A DNA stretch of 64,000 nucleotides. Source: Podospora bellae-mahoneyi. Lineage: Eukaryota; Ascomycota; Sordariomycetes; Sordariales; Podosporaceae. The position numbers and the translations under genes are program-made. Shown one piece after another: positions 32,437 to 44,019 of the stretch (position 1 is the stretch's first letter; each line of letters starts with the position of its first letter). Location: assembly GCF_035222275.1 (NCBI RefSeq), contig NW_026946359.1:6138001-6202000 (forward strand), given 5' to 3'. The notes under the pieces are model-generated. The model saw only the letters and a list, made by a program, of their open reading frames with translations. It had not been told where the DNA came from and made no database searches.

Positions 32437-34143
32437 CTAGGACGAGGCCGAGGATTTCATCTCCGCCGTCCACAAGCCTTCCTTCAACTTGAAGTTCACA
32501 AATATCCCGTTCTTCTCAACCAATGTAAAAGTTCTCAGCTCTTCCCATTGGGTTTTCCTGTGTTCTGTTGGCGGCTTCAAATCAAATTCCCATACCAATC
32601 TGGCCAAAATCAAACGCATCTGGGCCATGCCGAGATGGAGACCAATGCAGATCCTGGGCCCGAAAGAGAAAGGATGATAAGATTGGCGCCGGTCATTGAA
32701 GAAAGGCGATCGCGGATCAGTTTTGGCTTCGGGAAGGTACCGCTCGGGGACAAATGACAAATGATCGTGGAAATTGTTTGGATCACGGCCCATGGCGTAG
32801 GTGAGAATGGAAACCGCGGTCTGAAAATTGTTAGCAACGAACGGGCTTTCACACTCTCGGCAGTTTACTTACACGCCCAGGTAGTGGTATCCCACAAACA
32901 ACTGAGCCCCCATCAGCCGCCACTCTGGGTGGAAGCCAAGGAACTGGCGGACACAGGCGCAACCCCTCGTCGATCACGGCATTCAGATAGAGCATGCCTT
33001 TCAACCTCTCCAAAGTCATCTCGTGTGGGTTTGAAAAATGGCTGCGAATCTCGTGTGTGAGGATAGAAAGCTTGCTAGGACTCTGAGCAAGATAGTTCAC
33101 AATCCCGCACAAGGTGGTTGCGACGGTCTCACTACCAGCAATCGTGAGCACCATAAACGTTGCGTTGACGTGGTCCATGGTAAGTCCCTCCAGGCCATCA
33201 CGTTCTATCTGGTTGATCACGTGGGACATGATGTCAGATCGTGTGGACTCCAGGTTCAGTCGACGCTCAACTTTCTCTGAAACGACTCGGACGTGATCAA
33301 GCACCTTGTTCTTCAGCGATGCCGGAATGAGATACGTGAGTGCCGATGCGAAAAGAGGATAAAACAGGGCAGCAGCAGCAAATGCTCCTGCTTTTGGTGT
33401 GTTTGTGAGGAGCTCAATCCAGGAATGATACCGCGATGTGTGCAGACAATCGAATGATTCTCCAAATGCCAGATCACCCAGCATATCAAAGGTGACGAAG
33501 TTGAACCACGGAACGACATCAATCTCAACGCCGTTGGTGCCGTTGTTTTCGGTTGTGACAAGGTCTCGAAGCCGATCCATCAACAGGGTGATGTATTGTT
33601 GTAGGATGGGCTCTTGACCTCTAAGCGCCGACGTGGTAAATGCTGGTGCAATCAACCTTCGAACTCGGCCATGGAGATCAAGGTCAACAATGTTGACGAT
33701 CCCTTGGGCTTTTAAGCCAGGAATAGACCACCGACCATCTTTGGGTAATGGCGGTGTGCGACCTGGCTGAAGAATGTCGGTCCAAGCATCGGGTGTTGTG
33801 AAAGACAACTCGCTTGGGGCAACGCGAACAACCGGCCCATATCTATGATGAAGTTTTTCAAAATCGTGAACGATGGTCCCGCTCACAAGTGCCCAGACGT
33901 ATCGGAGTCGAAGTGCTCCCCAGCTTCTGGGACCGGGCACTCCGGCAAGTGGATGAAAATACAAGTTGTAGATGATATTAAGCACCAGCCAGATCTGCTC
34001 GATGGGTCAACACAGCATTTTGGCAGTGCCAGTACCAGCAACCATGTACGCACCATGAGAAATGAGAATGTCCACATTATAAACCAAGACGTTTCTACGC
34101 CTGCCATCGGCGCTAGAGTTGTTGACGGTGTTTGAGATGGCAT
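32437..34143 (-). CDS. cytochrome P450 monooxygenase
   Basis: A 531-aa microsomal P450 from exons 34143-34054, 33994-32873 and 32820-32437. The first exon and start of the second give an N-terminal membrane anchor (WFIMWTFSFLM, then IWLVLNIIYNLYFHPL) followed by the proline hinge GVPGPRSWG. The I-helix oxygen motif is AGSETVATT near 312, the K-helix ExxR is EGLR near 371, PERYLPE is present, and the haem ligand is C462 in FSFGPRICIG. All P450 landmarks are intact. The substrate is unknown, but the length and hinge are of the fungal secondary-metabolism/detoxification kind. A second ATG 36 bp downstream is an alternative start. It sits between the SDR and the TRI14-like gene on the same strand. 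Confidence 0.92.
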
Positions 34144-34381
34144 GTCACGCTCAGTGTAGGGTCGGAAGGAAACTGAAACCGACCAGGCTCTCGTTTTAGT
34201 TTGATGTTGCAACTGTCTTTTATGCCACAGATGAAGCATTTCAGATGAGAGAACATTGATGCGAGAAAGGATCACTAGTATTGATGACAGGACCAAGCCT
34301 GTCCTGGGCCGCCAACGTAATCCATGCGAAGCGCACATTGTGATACTAGTATTCCAGTGGGCTGAAAATAGCATCACCTCC

Positions 34382-35544
34382 TCAGCCCCTCCTCAGCAAC
34401 CCCTCCACCGCATTCGTAATGTCGGGAAAAGGGAACAGGGTCCGGTTACCTGCAACCACGCCCGGAATGAAAGGATCGATGTTCCCAATCACCATGTACA
34501 GAGAATTGCTGCCCATCTGCACCGGAGCCACAACCGCCCCATCAATCACCAGGCCCTTCAACGTCGGAGGCTTCGAAATCGTCCCCCAAGCTCTCCGCCC
34601 TCCTCCACGTCCTATCTTTGCTTCTTAGCACCTGAATCCCCTCAAGCAAATCCGCCACCAACAGCACACTCCCCCCATACTTTGGCGGCAGGTAAATCGC
34701 ATCCAAGTTCAAGCGCAGGCCCTCCCCCAGCAGCGGCACATTCACCGGCCTCCCCCTCTCCTCCCTCAAATCAAACCGGTGCAGCTTTCCATCACCATCG
34801 CTCGCCAGCATGATATCAGTCCCCTTCACCACAGCCAATCCGCTATACCCCTTCCTCGTCGTCGGCGACAAGGGCCGGTGCAAATACCACTCTGTCAGCT
34901 TTCTTCCGTTCTTGTCCACGCGAATAATAACCCCAGGGTGAGTCCCGACAATGTAGGTGTTCCCCCGTCTGTCATGTTCCACATCCTGAAACCCGCCGTA
35001 TCGATCGCGGGAAATGTCCGTCATGTTCCTCGCCCAGAGAACCTTCTTCTTCTTGGGGTCGTATTTCATGAGTTGGCGTTCGCCGGTTACATCGGCTCCA
35101 CCGGTTGCCCAGGGGTTGCCCGAGTTGGAGAGGATGGAGATCAGGCCCGAGTAAGGATCGCGAGCGACGCCGCCGATGTGGGCCAGGGTGAGGGAGATGC
35201 CGGGAAAGAAGAGGACGTCGAGCATTCTGTCGCGGTAGGGGTCGTAGATGCCTACCGTTGCGTTCCAGAGGCAGCTACCTACAGGTCAGCGATTGGTGTG
35301 GGGGCAAGGCCTTGTCTGCGTGCAAGTGTTACCCAATCCAGAGGAGACAATTTTCCTCGTCCCAGTCGGCGTTTTCGGGGTAGAGTTGGAAGTAGTGGAC
35401 GATGAAGCCGCCCCTGTTCAAGGGCGGGCAAGCCTTCTTGCCACCGCCGCGAGGTGTCAGGTTGAATGCTTCGGTGTCACGATAGCCTTGGACCGCACTG
35501 CTGAGAGCAGCCAGGAGGCCACAGACAAAACCAAGCCGAACCAT
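34382..35544 (-). CDS. TRI14-like secreted beta-propeller protein, frameshifted
   Basis: Resembles the protein encoded by TRI14 of Fusarium trichothecene clusters and its many homologues in other fungi; the biochemical role is unknown. The signal peptide is MVRLGFVCGLLAALSSAVQG. Exon 1 is 35544-35333 and exon 2 begins at 35274. Landmarks include FNLTPRGGGKKACPP, ENADWDEENCLLWIG, DRYGGFQDVEHDRRGNTYIVGTHPG cut into blade-like repeats, and GIQVLRSKD. In the reading frame as given, the protein stops at 34542. The expected C-terminal block instead continues, one base out of frame, to 34382. The shift falls at a run of five C on the plus strand (34583-34587). I see no intron that would repair the frame without removing conserved sequence, so it is either a null allele or a sequencing error. 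Confidence 0.72.
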
Positions 35545-36312
35545 CCTGATTCTTAGTTGCTACTATCTCATTTCAAAATGACACAAGACCTAGGCCCTGA
35601 AAGGCTTCCAGTGAGCCTTATACCTCTCTGGCTTTGCTGTACCCGAACAAGAATGGCAACTCGTGTGGGCTTCTTCTCGACACCTATCTTGATGAGCTTT
35701 TTCATGGCACCAATATCCGAACCCCGAGCCAGCAAAACAGAGGTTCGAGGTGCGGTAGCGATCATGCAGACACCTGCGTCTCAGCTCCTCGTTTGGATCT
35801 CACTTGCATGGTGGCCTAATGCTTACCCACATTTATTGATTTTTCTCCTGATAAAGCACATCGGAGAGATCAGTCATGGTGGGTGAGAGACGGTCGGTTG
35901 GGACTGAATAGCTGCAGTGCAACGGTAGAGACAATACGGGCGCCGTGGCTGGGCTGTCAGAGCAAAGTTCCCAGCAGGCAGTGTGGTCCTGGACCAGGCG
36001 TGCATGATCTCGTCATGTAGATTGAAAAGCCGAGCCAGACACGGTGACGCAGAAAGTGAGCATGGTACAATTGGATTTGATTGTCAGCACGGCAGGGGAA
36101 CAGAGTATTGAACAACCATCGTCGTCATTGAAGCTATCTAACCTTTTTTTCTTTCTTTTTTTTTCTTTTTCTTTTTTTTTGATGGTTGAAACTATCTCTT
36201 CTTTTCATTCGGAAGCACATCGCCCATTATTCCACCCAACAAAAGTGTCTTTGAATTAAACACGACGAAACGAGGCCGGATCCATTCCATCCCATCTCAC
36301 ACACCAACCACT
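35545..36312. other. intergenic
   Basis: No gene is supported. A T-rich tract occupies about 36143-36180. Confidence 0.45.
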
Positions 36313-39300
36313 TCACAGCAGCGCATCAAAATCCACTCCCTGATCCTTCAGCCAAAGCTTAGCCTTCTCCGCCATCATCTCCCACTCATCCTTCCTCTCA
36401 TCCAACTGAGTCTGCAAATAGGCCAATACCAACGCCGTAGCAATCACGTCATCCCCCTTGTCCATCAACCCCAAATCCTTAATTTTTGCTGCCACCGCCT
36501 GTTTGTCCAGCCCAAGAAGCGTCAACAACTCCTCTGTCCCTTCCCACTGTCCTGAAAACTGCTGCAGCGCCACGATGGCTTCCAATTTGTCCGAGCTTGA
36601 TTTTTTTCCCTGGGCTGACGCTTGTGCCATCGGGGCCCCCTCGTCGCCGCTGTCGTCCTCGTCGGGAAGAGGCATCGCAGCCGCCTGGTTCATCTCCTGC
36701 TCATATTGCGCTAGCTGCTCCGGCGTGACGTAAACCGTTGGCCCTTTGTCGGCACTGGAGGCGGGGGTCCATCGGTAGGGTGCCACAGACGGCTTCGCAG
36801 GGCTGGCCTGGGGCGCAGGTGATCCGAAAGGTGAGGGTTTGCTTCCGGTGGATCCAAAGAGATACGATGCTGGTCGGGCAGACGAGGCGCTGCCGAAACG
36901 TCCGCCTGCTGAGGTTGGTGAGGGGGAGCCGAAAGCTGTTGTGCCAAAGAGCCCTCCTGGAGCCGGGGGAGGTGGTGCTGCAGATCCGAACAGGGGAGCC
37001 GGAGCAGACGGAGCAGGAGCGCATGCTCCGAAGAGTGCACCTCCAGAGGGCGGAGGGGGGGGAGGGGCCGAGGCGTTGCCGAATAGTCCTCCTCCGGATG
37101 GTGATGAGCTTCCGAACAATCCACCAGCTGGATGCATGGCGGCTCCGAAGAGGCCACCCGACATAGCCTTGGCTTGTGCACCAAAGCCGCCTCCTCCCGA
37201 GCCGCTGTACTGAGCGCTTGCAAAACCTTGGGCTCGTTGGGCTTGTTGGAATGGCTGAGTGCTTACAGTAGCTTGGAATTGCTGACCAAAAGGAGAGGCT
37301 GTCTTTGTCATCGCCCGTCGAAGATGTTGTTGTTGATAAAACGCTTGATGGAATTGGCTACCCTGCCGCACATTGTGTTCTGCTTGTGCGGTCGAGTCTC
37401 GAGACATGTTTACATCCTGGTCCTTCTCTACCGCTACAAAACTGCACCACTTGCCTCCAACCTGATACTCGACCCCAAGCCGGACAGCCTCACGTTCCAC
37501 CATGTCAGAGAAGCGACCAAAGTGCTTGGTACGAAGAAGGGCAGCATCTTTCTCCTTGGAGTCCTTGGCGTGGTAGATCCAACCGCGACCTTCTTCAAGT
37601 TCTCTGACTGCCTTGCGAGCAGCGAGCTGATGGATTGTCTCTCCGGGCTCAGCAAGAACAGTTACAGGAATCTCAAGCTCGAGTGGGCCACTGGGACAGG
37701 TGCCACGAAGGACCACTGACTTGGGGGTCCTGCGGCTAGCCTCCGGGGACAAAAGCAAGTAGACTGAGGTTCTCGAGAACGGAAACAGGGGAGGGATGAC
37801 GAAGGGAGCCTGGAGAATCTTGGGCTCTGCGACCCTGGGCACGTGAGAATACTTCCCACCAGCAGAGGTGTCGAGTCCCGGTTCCGTCGTCTCAGTGTCA
37901 AAATCAGCTGCCTCATCAAACAGAGAAATCGGTTGCTTTGGCGCTCGCTCGGGCGCTTGCTCTGGTTGTGTCTTCTCCGAGTCTACTTCACCCACATCAA
38001 TGACAAGGGCATCTTGAACCCTCTCAACAAGCTCAAAATCGTCGTCAACCTCGGTCGTAGAGCTTGACTCATCCTCTTTACCATACTTGATCTCCAGGGT
38101 GTAGTCCTTTACATGAGGCGTCAACGAAGCTTTGAGCATCCTGATAACTTTGCTGTTCATGCTTTCGTCATCGGCCACCGACTGTGAGAACCCGTTGCCC
38201 GCCTGCGCGATCCCTTCAATAAGAGCATGGCTCACATCATTGCCGATACCCAGAGAAAAGACACGGATTGCACCTTCGCTCTCCGCCACATGCGTGTTGA
38301 TCATCCCGAAGACTTGCTGTTGGTCCCAGATCTCACCATCAGTCAGCATGAACACTTCAAGATCCATATCTTTGTACCGCCTCTTGAAGGTGTCCTGCAG
38401 GGGCATGCGCATCTCGGTACCGCCATAGTTGGCCGAGATGCTGTTGACATACTGGGTGGCATGGGCCAAGCTACTGGCATCGTAAGTACGGGAGCCCTCC
38501 GGAAACATGAAGTCCCAATGGGAGCCGAAAGAGCAAATATTGAACTTGACACCAAGCGGCAAAGACTTCAGAAACAGATGTAAAGCGGTCTGGAGGTTCG
38601 GAATTCTCTTGCCGTCACCCATGGATCCGGAACGATCACAGACAAACACAATCTCAGGCTTGGAAGAAGGAAGGTTGAACTTGGGCACAAGCGTCGCCAT
38701 CAGGGCTCGGTGGTTGGGAATGGTGGGGTGGGTCTCAAGCACAGCGACAGGGTTGGCGGTGTTGGTGGCCACCACATGGAGAATGAAGTCTTTGTCCAGC
38801 TCGGAAGTGCCCAGGGAGAGAGTTGCTGAAGCTTTCTGGAGAGACATCTCGGCACCCTTTGCGGCGCCAACCGAAGTGCTGCCAACGGTAACGGCAATGG
38901 GGTGGGACGGGGACTGGACACTTTTGATTTGGGAGCCACCGGGCATCTCGGCATCAACTGTGATGCTGATCCCTTTTGTTGCACCAAACTGGGTGCTTTG
39001 GAGCAGATCACCAGGGTAGCTGCCATAGCGGGGTGCTATGCTGGTTGGGATTGTGAAGCGGATTCCGTCAACCTGAGCGTCGTGCTTCAGTTCACCCAGG
39101 TATGTGATCTCGACCTTGAGGCTTGCATCGGCTGGTATGTTGCCAATAGTTGTGGTGAAGACGTCACTGGCCTCGAACGACTGCTCTAGCAGACCGGCGA
39201 CCTGGCCTTGAGCTACGGCGTCGTCGTAAGTCTGGCGTGCCTCAGAGCGTTCTTTGACGACTCCGCGGATGACGCGGTCGTTGTTGACGGTGCAGACAAA

Positions 39301-39552
39301 ACCCACAACTGAAACGCCTTCATAGAGAGGAAACGCATATTTCAGTTCCTTGACCGGGGACGAGGGCGATCGAAAAGTTTGGGTAAGAGTTGTCCGACTG
39401 GTGGAGGCGATAATGGTGGCATGGGCGTTGATCGAAAGGGGAGCCAGAAACTGTCGGCCAGGTCTGTCATGAAAGGTATGATAGAATCCACACACGTGAG
39501 TAATGGGATTCTGCTGCTTCATCCACCATTGCTGGCTTCCAAACAGAGACAT
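36313..39552 (-). CDS. VIT and von Willebrand factor A domain protein with FG/Pro-rich tail
   Basis: An intronless 1079-aa protein. Residues about 1-135 form a VIT domain (ITHVCGFYHTF, then FPLYEGVSVVGFVCTVN). A VWA domain follows with a complete MIDAS start, FVCDRSGSMGDGKR near residue 304, and LTDGEIWDQQQ further on. From about 770 to 930 the chain is rich in Gly-Leu-Phe-Gly and FGS/FGA repeats with poly-proline, like FG nucleoporins. A helical C-terminal domain (from about 985) resembles the end of other fungal VIT-VWA proteins. The closest animal domain pairs are inter-alpha-trypsin heavy chains and the PARP4 region, but there is no signal peptide, so the protein is intracellular and probably a metal-dependent adhesion scaffold. 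The precise role is unknown. Confidence 0.88.
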   Translation of the reverse strand: MSLFGSQQWWMKQQNPITHVCGFYHTFHDRPGRQFLAPLSINAHATIIASTSRTTLTQTFRSPSSPVKELKYAFPLYEGVSVVGFVCTVNNDRVIRGVVKERSEARQTYDDAVAQGQVAGLLEQSFEASDVFTTTIGNIPADASLKVEITYLGELKHDAQVDGIRFTIPTSIAPRYGSYPGDLLQSTQFGATKGISITVDAEMPGGSQIKSVQSPSHPIAVTVGSTSVGAAKGAEMSLQKASATLSLGTSELDKDFILHVVATNTANPVAVLETHPTIPNHRALMATLVPKFNLPSSKPEIVFVCDRSGSMGDGKRIPNLQTALHLFLKSLPLGVKFNICSFGSHWDFMFPEGSRTYDASSLAHATQYVNSISANYGGTEMRMPLQDTFKRRYKDMDLEVFMLTDGEIWDQQQVFGMINTHVAESEGAIRVFSLGIGNDVSHALIEGIAQAGNGFSQSVADDESMNSKVIRMLKASLTPHVKDYTLEIKYGKEDESSSTTEVDDDFELVERVQDALVIDVGEVDSEKTQPEQAPERAPKQPISLFDEAADFDTETTEPGLDTSAGGKYSHVPRVAEPKILQAPFVIPPLFPFSRTSVYLLLSPEASRRTPKSVVLRGTCPSGPLELEIPVTVLAEPGETIHQLAARKAVRELEEGRGWIYHAKDSKEKDAALLRTKHFGRFSDMVEREAVRLGVEYQVGGKWCSFVAVEKDQDVNMSRDSTAQAEHNVRQGSQFHQAFYQQQHLRRAMTKTASPFGQQFQATVSTQPFQQAQRAQGFASAQYSGSGGGGFGAQAKAMSGGLFGAAMHPAGGLFGSSSPSGGGLFGNASAPPPPPPSGGALFGACAPAPSAPAPLFGSAAPPPPAPGGLFGTTAFGSPSPTSAGGRFGSASSARPASYLFGSTGSKPSPFGSPAPQASPAKPSVAPYRWTPASSADKGPTVYVTPEQLAQYEQEMNQAAAMPLPDEDDSGDEGAPMAQASAQGKKSSSDKLEAIVALQQFSGQWEGTEELLTLLGLDKQAVAAKIKDLGLMDKGDDVIATALVLAYLQTQLDERKDEWEMMAEKAKLWLKDQGVDFDALL

Positions 39553-41086
39553 GGCGAAATCCTGGGAAGCCTGGCAAGATAACCTGTGAATGGGTGAAAA
39601 GCAAGGGCTCAGGTGGTGATGGGGTTGGAGTTGTGATGAATGGGAGAAAGTGTCAGATCAGAGGGCAAGTGGGAAGAAGAAGCCGGCTTTATAGCAGCCG
39701 GCTTCCTTTCTAAGTCTCCATGTTGTTGCCTATCTAAATCGCAGGCATCAGTGTTGGAATACGAAAAGAGTGGTGGTAGTGTTGGGGGTCGTCACTGGTG
39801 TCACCAGCTGCGGCTGCCTCTTAACGCTGACCAATCAGGTATTGTACGGTAGTTGCGACCCACAGCATCAACTTCCCCGCCCAACTGTGCAATCGTCCCC
39901 GCAATTAATGGCAGCGCCTTCAGCCTCGACTCGATCAGACTCGGTTGACACAGCCGCAACGCCTATCACCTCTCTATTGAGGTGTCGTCACACATAGCTG
40001 CCTCTGTCCTCAACTCGTCCTTCTCGAGATGCTAGTCCAAAGGCAAGCAGTCCGAACCAACAGATACAACGTCAGATACGCACTGTCCACCACGAAAGCC
40101 AGCTGCAGGAGTATTCAGCATCCGATGACTCATCTCCTTGAAACCAATAGTCCAGCAGAGCTTTTGCTGCCTAACCCCTGAGGTTGTGAATCTATCTGTG
40201 ATTACCAATTCGGCACTGAAAAAAGGACGAACCTTGTTAACATGGGGCTCCGGGTGAGATCCGTACCAAGCCCCCGGAGAGGGACACCAGCCGAAAGTTT
40301 TCATCCGTGCGAGTAGTTTGTGGTTTCATTTATCAAGGGCATGGGCACAGGTCGCAAGCCTGTTCCTGTTTTTGGGACAGCTACCACGCCTGACATCATA
40401 TCAACAAGTTTGTCCCGCTTGCATGTCCACCACTGGACAAACAAAACATCCCTTGGCCAAACGCTCAGGACGACTTAACATCTTTGTGTTCTTCAACATT
40501 TCCTATTCAAACCTTCTCAGGTACAAATTCCGCTTCCCACGAGCCTCTATCTAGCCCGAACTTGAGTGACCAACCTGGAATACGGACCCAGAAGATGAAT
40601 CTCATCCTTGGTCAGCAGACAGCTCGCCATCGAGCAAGGGTTGAATCTCCGGCAGAGAACAAGTTTACATTGACTAGAAACTGCAATTGGTATCCCACTG
40701 GCACCCAGTGTAACTCCCCAAGAAGTAACGAGAAGCAGGATCATGAGGAGAGTCATCAAAAGCATTGCGGAGGCCGATAAAGACATCAATCAGAATGATG
40801 ATGAAAACAGCAGCTCGGGGGCTAAACAAGAAACAGAGATGAAAGAGTTTTTGAAGGACCCGGAGGGGCAGAGGGGATTTGATAAAGGGGGGGGGGGGGT
40901 ATCAAGTGTATATGTATTAATAATACTATGGTTGTCTTTAACCACCAAGTCATCCAATATGCTGGTACTTGGTATTCGGTTTGATTAGTTCGGTGTACTG
41001 TATAGATGGAATCCAACTGCTGATCGGTCGGAAGGTATCCCAAGCCCATGGTGCCAACGCTGAACTCCAAGTTCTTCAATCCATGC
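39553..41086. other. intergenic
   Basis: No gene is supported in 1.5 kb. It contains the 5' flank of the VIT-VWA gene, a run of about ten G near 40888, and the 3' flank of the PAP2 gene. Confidence 0.45.
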
Positions 41087-42415
41087 TCAAGGCTTGGCTA
41101 TCCTGACAGCCCTCAAAAAGTAGTCCTCGACTGGCAGGAGGTTGAGGAGCAGGCCGTTGAATTTCCAGGCAAGAAGGCAGGCAATAGCACCGGCAACGGC
41201 GTCCAGGATGAAATGGTTGGCGGTAGCAATAATGGCAGTCAGGATAATGCCAGGATAGATCATGCCGATGGCAACAATGGCCAGTCTCTTCCACCCAAGC
41301 TTTCCAGAGCGTCTGAGGGGAACGGTGGCGATGGTGAGTCCAACAAGGAAGGAGTAGCCGAAGTGAAGAGAAGGCATGGCGGCTAGTCAAGTCAGTGGAT
41401 TGTCTCACAGGCGAGAGGAATAACACGTTGGGAACTCACCATATTGATTGCAGAAGCGGTTGGTGGTCCACACACTGCTGTCCCCATCGGCGCCGTGGAC
41501 AGTGTCAACAAAGCCATAGCTTTTCGCCTCCTTGGCAAACTCGCCAGTGTAGTTTGGGTCGCTGAGCAGTCTCGGTGGCATGCAAGGCCAGAAAGTAAAT
41601 ACGATGAAGGCCAACAGGTTGCAGAAGGCCATGGTCCTCCTCCTCTTCTCATAGGTATCAGGTCCGAATCGGGGGGCCAACTTTCTCCAGTTTCCAGTAA
41701 TCGGGCGACCTCCGTTCTCCTCCTGAATCTTCTGTCTGGGACGGGCTGTCGTGACATAGTAGAGGACGATCAGGTAAAGGATCGTGCCGGGAATGTGAAT
41801 GAAAGAATATGTCTTGTTCGTCCATCGCATAAGCTCGGGTCGCTGAAGAAACCAACCTTGCACGGCAGGCTCAATGAAAATGCCCAGTCGCTGTTCCATG
41901 TGAATAACCTGGAGGGCATGCTCGCGAGCGGTGTCGACTGTTGACTCTTGCAGAGTGACGGCTGTGAAAGCTCTTCCGAGCTGGTAGACCCAGTAGATAA
42001 GAGCCCAGTACCAAACCTCGGCCAAAAAGGGAAGACGCTGAAGCACGCGACTGAGGAAACGGTCCTTAAAGATGGCGGTATTCGGCGTTGTGACCTCACG
42101 CTCCCACTTGAAGACCTTCAGCTGGCGCTTCCGCCATGGTGAGTTCGATTCGTCGGTCAAGGTGCCGTCGGAGCCGATGCTGGATTCGCTGACTGGTGAC
42201 CGCAAAAGGGCATTTTCGTCGTCTGTGCTGGGCCGTCCCGATTCCAGCTCATCGTAGTCGGGGTCCTTGTCGTACTTGAGATGTTGCCAAGGCACGGGCC
42301 TGGATGATCTGTATGATGATGGAGAGAAAGTGGCCGACTTGTTGCGGTTGACAATGGTACCAAATGTCAACAGACTGACCACAATGAGTGGTTCCAAAAT
42401 GGCCCCGATCGCCAT
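41087..42415 (-). CDS. PAP2/inositolphosphotransferase-like membrane enzyme
   Basis: A 423-aa polytopic membrane protein from exons 42415-41440 and 41382-41087. The second exon carries the phosphotransferase motifs: AAMPSLHFGYSF with H332, and ATANHFILDAVAG with H382 and D386, the two catalytic histidines and the aspartate of the PAP2/Aur1 fold. Hydrophobic segments lie near the N-terminus (AIGAILEPLIVVSLLTFGTI), around WYWALIYWVYQLGRAF, in the IPGTILYLIVLYYV stretch and through the C-terminal third. The family includes inositol phosphorylceramide synthase and lipid phosphatases. The loop with MEQRLGIFIEPAVQGWF is typical of the fungal PAP2_3 group. It should act on a lipid phosphate in Golgi, ER or plasma membrane; the exact lipid is unknown. 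Confidence 0.88.
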
Positions 42416-44019
42416 CTTGGTGAAGGAGCGAAGTGATCAGAGGCCGGGTGTTTCTCAAAAGGAAAAGTGCCAGACAGACGAGCCCAGAAGTGGCTTCGTC
42501 ACAGGCAGAGGGAGGAGCTTCAGACCGATATGCAGAGTGCAGACCGTGAACTTGACAAGCTTCCACTGAGGTCCCGGGGGCTCGGTTTTAACAGACGACC
42601 ACCCCCTGACACCAAGAAAAAATACCCCTTCAGTTTGTGACTATTCCCTGGCTCTCTGGAGATCTCCACGTCCGACATGCCGCGGTAGGGTGGCTTCCCG
42701 TATGGCTAACCCCTGATAGAGTTCGACACCAAGGCGGGATTCAGCTTGGATGCCACTGACCTCCAAGCACAGCCCTTGCTATCTCGCAGGAAGAATCCAC
42801 CTGTTTTCATCCAGAAGCGTGATAAAACCCCACATCCTGACTCTTCAGTCTCCAGTGTCGCGTGAGCATTTGCTGAAGCCAGACACCGGCTGGGCAGTTG
42901 CTCCGGCCGCATGTCTAGTCGATACCAAGGGGGGGGGTGTTGTTCCATGGCATGAGGAAAGATGCTGCTCTTGTTGGAGGGGCTACCACATCGCCTAGAA
43001 ATCCCAAGGCCACCGGCACCATCACACGTCCCTTGACCCCCTCCAGCAGCAACCCCAGCCCGAAAACTTCTCCCGGCCGGCGACCGTCGTTGGTCATGGC
43101 GGATATGTCGGAAACAATTCGGCACAAGGGTGGCATCTCGACGTTACAGCACGGGGGCTAAGGAGGCACTAAATGAGAAAATGCCTTGGAATTCCACACC
43201 CATATCGGGCACTATCCCGCTCGATAAACATCTCGGCGGCAGAACCCAGTCGGGATATGTCAATGACGACACATTGACAAAGCAGGCAGGTTTCCACGTG
43301 CTGGTAGTTGTGTTAACACGTACAGGTCAGAGACGGAAGTTCACACAAACAAACCATGACATTCTTCAGGCAGATGCTTTCATCCATCGGGCCTCGGATG
43401 GTGACTGACTGGTGGAGAGAATCAATTAAGGTGTATATCGGCTGTTTCCGTTTCATGGTCAGTACTTTTGCTTCGGGATCTAAAGTGGAGTACCTTTGCA
43501 ACCGGCGGACGGGGATTCGATTGCACGATGGATCCACCCAATCGGGCTTTCGGGCGCCGACTTTGCACTAATTCCTGGGCATCGGTGATGGAAAGTTGCA
43601 GCGGTTCTTGCATCTGTCCTTGATCTCCGGTACAGGTGAGAACTTTATCTGCACCCGAACACTATTGGTGTTCCAACTACTACATAGCCTGGCTACAACT
43701 ACAACTATGAGCGCCACTCCTGGCCGTCGGCATGTTCCCGGATCTACAAGTATAAAGCGTTCCATCTTCTTTGAGCCGTTTGGTGGCTGGTTTTGTGAAC
43801 GATCACTGGCAGGATATCCGGACACAATCCACGCCCCGATCTCCGCCCCTAAAAGTGCGGCGCTAGAGAGGCTTGGCCGAGAATGGCCTGGCACCCGACG
43901 ACACATCCTTTCTCTTATCTTTTTTAACCCATCACTGCCCGCCGAACCGTTTTGCTAGACGTTCGAGATGGTGGTGTCGGCGACTCTGAAACAGCGCGCA
44001 TTCAAACATCATGCAAATG
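42416..44019. other. intergenic
   Basis: I see no supportable gene in this 1.6-kb stretch between the PAP2 and GATA genes. Several frames over 100 codons lack domains and coding character. Confidence 0.4.
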
